DNA of 17,670 nucleotides from OMOG01 sp041485845 (lineage in GTDB: Bacteria > Acidobacteriota > Terriglobia > Bryobacterales > Bryobacteraceae). This document shows, piece by piece, positions 14,145 through 17,670 of the stretch. The notes under the pieces are model-generated. The model saw only the letters and a program-made list of their open reading frames with translations, was not told the DNA's origin and did no database searches. The position numbers and the translations under genes are program-made. Positions within the stretch are counted from its first letter, which is position 1. Each line of letters starts with the position of its first letter. The stretch is from NCBI GenBank assembly GCA_041485845.1, contig JBGPKH010000111.1, positions 1-17,670 of the forward strand. The letters run 5' to 3'.

Positions 14145-14162
14145 TCGAGCGGAATCGAGCGG
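14143..14162. repeat. 10-bp perfect tandem direct repeat touching the -35
   Basis: AATCGAGCGG occurs at 14143-14152 and again at 14153-14162. The first copy overlaps the outer two bases of the -35 and the second lies just upstream of it. Spacing of one helical turn per copy puts both on the same DNA face, which is typical of activator or repressor dimer sites. Chance duplication remains possible. Confidence 0.45.
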
Positions 14163-14740
14163 TGCGTCATGAGCGCCCTAAGGGGGCGTGGATTCGACCG
14201 TCGGTGGCCTGGCGATGTCGCTAGAATTCGGATGGAACGTTGCCGCTCTCGCCATCCTGCGGCGGCAGGCCCGTTCCGTTGTGCGAAGGAGGACGGACCG
14301 GTCGAATACAGGATCTTCGGGCCAGACCAGCGGCCACCCGGCGATTTCAATCGCGAGTTGCCAACGATACCACGAACTCGTGGATAAACGTCCTGGATCT
14401 GAGTCTCACAGTGCTGGAGCGTTTCGAGATGGAGCGGATCGAAGCTCGCCTCGACGCCGAGGCGGAGACCCCCAAACCGAGGCTCGGGATCGCCAATGGG
14501 AGAGGGATCTCTTACAGTCGATTGAAGACCTGCTACTGAAGCTCCGAATGTAGTTCGAGTCGAATCGCCTTCGAATCTGGGCATCAGCATTCAGAATTTC
14601 AATCCATTACGCGATTCCGGCAGTACCTTTGGCTCCGAGACGGAATCGCCCCCTCCAGTTTCCGAGTTACCGCTACCCTATTTTCCCTTGAATGCCGTTG
14701 GGTCGTGGGGCCAGGCGCCACGAGAGGGGTTGTTTGCGGT
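14163..14740. other. Gap of about 580 bp with no convincing gene
   Basis: Open frames exist on both strands, but none has a good ribosome binding site, a recognisable family or amino-acid composition like a real protein. Three + strand frames overlap each other between about 14188 and 14553, and a minus frame spans 14590-14141. The + frames end in helix-like stretches (ERDLLQSIEDLLLKLRM; SWINVLDLSLTVLERFEMER), which could be debris of a decayed gene. GC content looks lower and codon periodicity weaker than in the flanking genes. A 6-bp hairpin (TCGTGG 14703-14708 / CCACGA 14718-14723) lies 18 bp beyond the toxin stop. Confidence 0.5.
14703..14723 (-). terminator. Weak hairpin downstream of the toxin gene
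   Basis: TCGTGG and CCACGA form a 6-bp stem with a 9-base loop beginning 18 bp after the toxin stop codon, reading on the minus strand. There is no T-run after it, so a termination role is only a possibility. Confidence 0.2.
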
Positions 14741-15007
14741 CTAGCGATACGTTTTGCCGGACCTGAGAGAGATCTGCTGCACAACAACCAGCTTTTTGGT
14801 ATGGTCGGCGGTGAAAAGGAGCCGGTAGTCGCCGATGCGGCGGCGGAACACGCCCTTCCATTCCTCGCCCTGGAGCGCTTTCACATTTCCCCGGAAAGGA
14901 TCGGTTGCCATCTGAGCAAGCACCCGAGCGACGCGTTTTTGGATGGCCTTAGGGAGGCCGTTGAGATCCTCTTCGGCGTCTTCGCTGAACTCACAGACCC
15001 AGGTCAT
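14741..15007 (-). CDS. RelE/ParE-superfamily toxin
   Basis: The 88-residue protein fits the RelE/ParE/YoeB toxin size and pattern: an N-terminal strand (TWVCEFSEDAEEDL), two helices (KAIQKRVARVLAQM; then DPFRGNVKAL), the strand pair GEEWKGVFRRRIGDYRLLFTAD (47-68) and a C-terminal VVVQQISLRSGKTYR. The basic and aromatic residues R55-R57, R62 and the terminal KTYR resemble the RNA-contacting set of ribosome-dependent mRNA endonucleases of the RelE type; activity is not proven by sequence. ATG 15007 lies 17 bp inside the antitoxin gene, the usual antitoxin-first coupled arrangement. Confidence 0.82.
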   Translation of the reverse strand: MTWVCEFSEDAEEDLNGLPKAIQKRVARVLAQMATDPFRGNVKALQGEEWKGVFRRRIGDYRLLFTADHTKKLVVVQQISLRSGKTYR

Positions 15008-15242
15008 GTTTGATCTGGGACCATGGCCGCGTTTTCCCCTCGCGCGTCTGTTTGAGGCTGCGCCGCAGGCGTTTCGCTTCGTCGGGCGTCAAGGTATCAT
15101 CGGCAGAAGGTACCTTCGGAAAGATGGTAACCACGCCGCGGGAGACCTTGAATTCCACCTGGTCGCCGCTCTTGAAGCCGGCCCGGCGCCGAACCTTGTC
15201 GGGAACCACGAGTGGCGTCTTGGTCTTCACGGTTACGGTCAT
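14991..15242 (-). CDS. AbrB/MazE-like antitoxin
   Basis: The 83-residue protein has an N-terminal swapped-hairpin (AbrB/SpoVT/MazE-type) DNA-binding domain (residues ~1-45: VTVKTKTPLVVPDKVRRRAGFKSGDQVEF and VSRGVVTIFPK). A charged C-terminal tail (DEAKRLRRSLKQTREGKTRPWSQI) is likely to bind the toxin. The dimer usually represses its own operon. The ATG at 15242 has no Shine-Dalgarno, but TATTAT ends 5 nt upstream of it. The pairing of an AbrB-fold antitoxin with a RelE-type toxin is less common than AbrB-fold with MazF or PIN toxins. Confidence 0.82.
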   Translation of the reverse strand: MTVTVKTKTPLVVPDKVRRRAGFKSGDQVEFKVSRGVVTIFPKVPSADDTLTPDEAKRLRRSLKQTREGKTRPWSQIKHDLGL

Positions 15243-15247
15243 GCTAG

Positions 15248-15253
15248 ATAATA
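15248..15253 (-). promoter_or_regulatory. Candidate -10 (TATTAT) immediately upstream of the antitoxin
   Basis: TATTAT on the minus strand (5/6 to consensus) is separated from ATG 15242 by 5 nt, implying a leaderless or nearly leaderless transcript. No strong -35 is present 17 bp further upstream. The AbrB-like product could autoregulate here. Confidence 0.35.
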
Positions 15254-15363
15254 CGGTCGAAATTCGATGCCCCTTTCAGTGTAGGGTTGTGGGGTTGTTT
15301 CGTCAATGAAGGCGGCAAATATGGCGAATATCCTCTGGCGGCACGAGTGCCTGCGCACCAGTA

Positions 15364-16671
15364 CTATCCTGCCCAGCCGAGCACCGTCTCCATCAGAACT
15401 TCCGCGCCGCGCGCGCAATCTTCCCAGCGGCTGAGCTCTTTGGGCGAGTGGCTGATGCCCCCCACGCTGGGGATGAAGATCATGCCCATCGGTCCGAGCG
15501 TCGCCATCATCTGGGCGTCGTGGCCCGCGCCGCTCGGCAGGCGCCGCGACTGCAGTCCCAGCTTGGCGCACGCCTTCTCGATGGACGACTGCACTTCGGG
15601 AGTGGCCAATGCTTCGGCATGATGCGCTGCCTGGCGCATCTCAATCCCGGTCTGCGTCTGCATGCCGATCTCTCTCGCGCGCTCTTTGATCTGTTCTGCG
15701 AGCTTGGCGATTTTCGCCGAAGAGAGATCGCGCAACTCCACCGTGAGCTTGACCACGCCGGGCACCACGTTGGGCGCGTTCGGGGTCACCGCGATCTGCC
15801 CGACGGTGCCCACCTGCCGGCCCGGCTCGCGCCGCACGATTTCGTTCACCGCGACGGTCAGATAGGATGCCGCCAACAGCGCATCGCGCCGCTGCGGCAT
15901 GGGCGTCGTTCCGGCGTGATTCGCGAAACCGCGGATCTCCACCTCGTAACGGTCAATGGCCACGATGCCTTCAACCACGCCGATGGGGATGCCCTCCTGG
16001 TCGAGCGTGCCGCCCTGCTCGATGTGCAGCTCCAGATAGCAGTGGAACGAGCCGGGCTTGCGGCGCGCGTCGGCGATGCGGTCGGAGTTGCCGCCGACTT
16101 TACGAATGGCGTCGGCCTTTATGACGCCGTTCCAGACGAGCTCCAGTTCGCCCGGGTCCAGGTGGCCGGCGGCGGCGCGGCTTCCGTAGACGCCGTTGTT
16201 GTAGGCGACGCCCTCCTCGTTGCACCAGATCGCCACCTCGAGAGGACGGCGCGTGGTAATGGCGGATTCGTTCAGCGACTGGACCACCTCGATGGCCGCC
16301 AGCGATCCGAGGTCGCCGTCAAAATTGCCGCCGTTGGGAACGGAATCGATGTGCGAGCCGAACAGGACCGGGGGTAGCGAAGCGTCGGAGCCGGCTCGCA
16401 GCGCCGAGATGTTGCCCGCGGCATCGATGCGCGGCTTGAGCCCGGCGGCTTCCATCAGGCTCATCACATAGCGCCGGCCGGCGACATCCGCATCGCTGTA
16501 GGCGACGCGGCTGACGCCGTCGGCGAAGGCGCCGCCGGGAGGCCGTCCGAAGACGCTGAGAGCTTCCAGTCGCTGGCGCAGGCGTGCGGCGTTGATCCGT
16601 GGCGCCGCTGCTTGCGATCGTTCCGCCAGGGCCGATACAGCCAATGCTCCGAGTAAGTGGCGCCGGTTCAT
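15364..16671 (-). CDS. Exported M20-family Zn-dependent amidohydrolase (hydantoinase/carbamoylase type)
   Basis: The 435-residue protein belongs to the M20/hydantoinase-carbamoylase family (allantoate amidohydrolase, N-carbamoyl-L-amino-acid hydrolase, beta-ureidopropionase), which cleaves C-N bonds of carbamoyl or ureido compounds. Probable di-metal ligands are H107 (GSHIDSVPNGG), D118 (NFDGDLG), E153 (WCNEEG), H216 (LHIEQG) and H408 (GISHSPKEL). FANHAGTTPM (249-258) marks the dimerisation domain. Unusually, it begins with a twin-arginine-like leader (MNRRHLLGALAVSALAERSQ, then an AAA cleavage-type site near residue 23), so export is likely, with folding and metal loading before transport if the Tat route is used. 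ATG 16671 has AGGAGAA 6 nt upstream. The open frame extends further upstream but without family similarity. The exact substrate cannot be decided. Confidence 0.9.
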   Translation of the reverse strand: MNRRHLLGALAVSALAERSQAAAPRINAARLRQRLEALSVFGRPPGGAFADGVSRVAYSDADVAGRRYVMSLMEAAGLKPRIDAAGNISALRAGSDASLPPVLFGSHIDSVPNGGNFDGDLGSLAAIEVVQSLNESAITTRRPLEVAIWCNEEGVAYNNGVYGSRAAAGHLDPGELELVWNGVIKADAIRKVGGNSDRIADARRKPGSFHCYLELHIEQGGTLDQEGIPIGVVEGIVAIDRYEVEIRGFANHAGTTPMPQRRDALLAASYLTVAVNEIVRREPGRQVGTVGQIAVTPNAPNVVPGVVKLTVELRDLSSAKIAKLAEQIKERAREIGMQTQTGIEMRQAAHHAEALATPEVQSSIEKACAKLGLQSRRLPSGAGHDAQMMATLGPMGMIFIPSVGGISHSPKELSRWEDCARGAEVLMETVLGWAG

Positions 16672-16786
16672 GCGGAATTCTCCTATCGGAGCAAGTGTAG
16701 CAGTCATCGGACAGATCGCGTTCCGAAGCACGCCGCGTCGGGCGGATCTCGCGCGGGCGGGCGCCGGTTGGCTGCTACAGTGAAGA

Positions 16787-17560
16787 TTGCCTGTCCATCT
16801 TGTGGCATCCTCGGGAATTGCAGCGCCCGCGCTGGCCACCGCGGTGGGATTGGGCGGCGCCGCCATCGGTCTCTGGCTTACGGGGATGCGCCGCCGCGCG
16901 CGCGCGGTGGTTCCGTTCAGCGCCGGGGTGCTGTTGGGCGTGGCCTTATTCGGCCTGGTCCCCGAACTGGCGGTCGAGTTGGGCTGGACCACCAGCCTGC
17001 TGCTGCTGGCCGCCGGGTATGGACTGTTAGTGCTGATCAACCGCTACTACCCGGTGTGCCCGACCTGCGCTCACGACCACGATCACAATTCCTGCGACAC
17101 GGAACTGCACGGTTTTGCCGGGCCGCTGATTGCCGCGGCCGCGTTGCACAGCTTCCTCGATGGCTGGAGCGTCGCTACCGTACAATTGGCGGTGCCCCTG
17201 GGGCTGCGTGTCGCCGTGCCGCTGGCCGTGGCCCTGCACAAGGCGCCCGAAGGCATCGCGCTCGGCGGCATTCTGAGCGCCTCCATGAAGTCGCGCGCTT
17301 CGGCTGTGGGATGGTGCGCACTGGCTGAAGGCACGACCCTCGCCGGTGGAGCGTTGGGGCTCATCATGGCGCCGCACCTCGGGACGGCGTGGATCACCTA
17401 CCCGCTGGGCGTTGCGGCCGGATGGCTGTTCTATCTCGGATACCACGCCGTCCACGAAGAGTGGAAACGGCGCGGCGCGCGTCCGGCGTTTGTGTCGGCG
17501 CTGACCGGCGTCGTGGGCGCGGCGGCGATCCAGCGCGGAGCGGAGTCGTTGTTCCGGTAG
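16787..17560 (+). CDS. ZIP-family metal transporter
   Basis: The 257-residue membrane protein has about eight TM segments and the ZIP signatures: HSFLDG (H121, D125) and HKAPEG (H151, E155) form the metal site of the paired helices, and a cytoplasmic-type His/Cys-rich loop (CPTCAHDHDHNSCDTELH, about 91-108) lies between TM3 and TM4. Members move Zn(II) or other divalent metals into the cytoplasm. The start is uncertain: TTG 16787 gives the full frame and GTG 16802 is an alternative; neither has a clear Shine-Dalgarno. A TACAGT hexamer ends 5 nt before the TTG. It is divergent from the M20 hydrolase, whose family uses Zn, but regulation in common is not shown by any site seen in the 115-bp gap. 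Confidence 0.87.
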   Translation: MPVHLVASSGIAAPALATAVGLGGAAIGLWLTGMRRRARAVVPFSAGVLLGVALFGLVPELAVELGWTTSLLLLAAGYGLLVLINRYYPVCPTCAHDHDHNSCDTELHGFAGPLIAAAALHSFLDGWSVATVQLAVPLGLRVAVPLAVALHKAPEGIALGGILSASMKSRASAVGWCALAEGTTLAGGALGLIMAPHLGTAWITYPLGVAAGWLFYLGYHAVHEEWKRRGARPAFVSALTGVVGAAAIQRGAESLFR

Positions 17561-17574
17561 CACCCTATGGGTGC
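17560..17574. terminator. Short hairpin at the end of the ZIP gene
   Basis: GCACCC-TAT-GGGTGC forms a 6-bp perfect stem that starts at the last base of the ZIP stop codon. The sequence after it (AAATTG) is not a T-run, so a terminator role is weakly supported. The remaining bases to 17670 hold no gene that can be supported. Confidence 0.3.
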
Positions 17575-17670
17575 AAATTGACCGGCCAATGTTTCCGGCA
17601 GCCGTCTCCGCTTCCTTCGCGCTCTCCGTTCCTCGACCCCGAAAACAGGGCCTGCCAATGCGCAGTATCC

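Noticed and set aside
14141..14590. A 149-codon minus-strand frame in the gene-poor stretch
   Set aside because: There is no ribosome site, no recognisable family, and it would run into the promoter of the Gld-like operon. Three + strand frames overlap it equally well.
16780..16815. GTG start giving VKIACPSCG, resembling a zinc-ribbon protein, in another frame from the ZIP gene
   Set aside because: The frame continues as an Arg/Gly-rich shadow of the ZIP gene without a second cysteine pair in a zinc-ribbon pattern.
1..17670. tRNA, rRNA, CRISPR arrays, insertion sequences, prophage or replication origin signals
   Set aside because: No cloverleaf, repeat-spacer array, transposase or integrase frame or terminal inverted repeats were seen on either strand. 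A dedicated covariance-model search was not possible here.

Overview
The window reads as a high-GC, Gram-negative soil-type chromosome. The best guess is an acidobacterium of the Solibacter/Bryobacterales kind. This rests on gene content (RlpA-SPOR, a stand-alone methylmalonyl-CoA mutase catalytic chain, a Gld-like ABC module with a DUF4340 protein, Tat-like export) and on base usage; it is an inference, since no rRNA or other marker gene is present. Coding density is high, and no tRNA, rRNA, CRISPR array, insertion sequence or prophage gene was seen.

Left part, mostly + strand (1-7184). The 3' end of an rlpA-like gene overlaps a receiver-less sigma-54 activator (389-1393), which overlaps a GT4 glycosyltransferase (1386-2426). 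A small acidic protein (2744-2430, -) has its own good promoter and converges on the glycosyltransferase. A two-helix membrane protein (2923-3243) is coupled by ATGA to a methylmalonyl-CoA mutase large subunit (3240-4736). Next comes a thiol-redox cluster: two tandem DsbA-like proteins (4767-5363, 5397-5993), a MauE/DoxX-type membrane protein overlapping the second one, and a SAM methyltransferase coupled by GTGA. Four starts in this part (389, 2926, 4767, 5397) have a TAnnnT hexamer ending exactly 6 nt upstream, which suggests leaderless transcripts.

Central part, - strand (14144-7153). A strong sigma-70-type promoter (TTGACA-18-TATGAT), with a 10-bp tandem repeat touching its -35, faces an ABC ATPase, an ABC-2 permease, a GldG-like protein and a DUF4340 protein in a tight operon. 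A near-perfect 50-bp palindrome separates DUF4340 from pncB (nicotinate phosphoribosyltransferase) and a pncA-like nicotinamidase, which make up an NAD salvage pair. A coiled-coil gene with an 11-residue duplicated repeat follows.

Right part. About 600 bp without a convincing gene (14145-14740) is followed on the - strand by a RelE/ParE-type toxin and an AbrB-like antitoxin that overlap each other, then by an exported M20 hydantoinase/carbamoylase-family amidohydrolase. Divergent from the latter, on the + strand, is a ZIP-family metal transporter. The final 110 bp hold only a short hairpin.

No spectacular unknown system could be proven. The items most worth following up are the leaderless-start pattern, the palindrome in front of pncB, the Gld-like/DUF4340 module with NAD salvage attached, the duplicated DsbA-MauE cluster, and the AbrB-RelE pairing.
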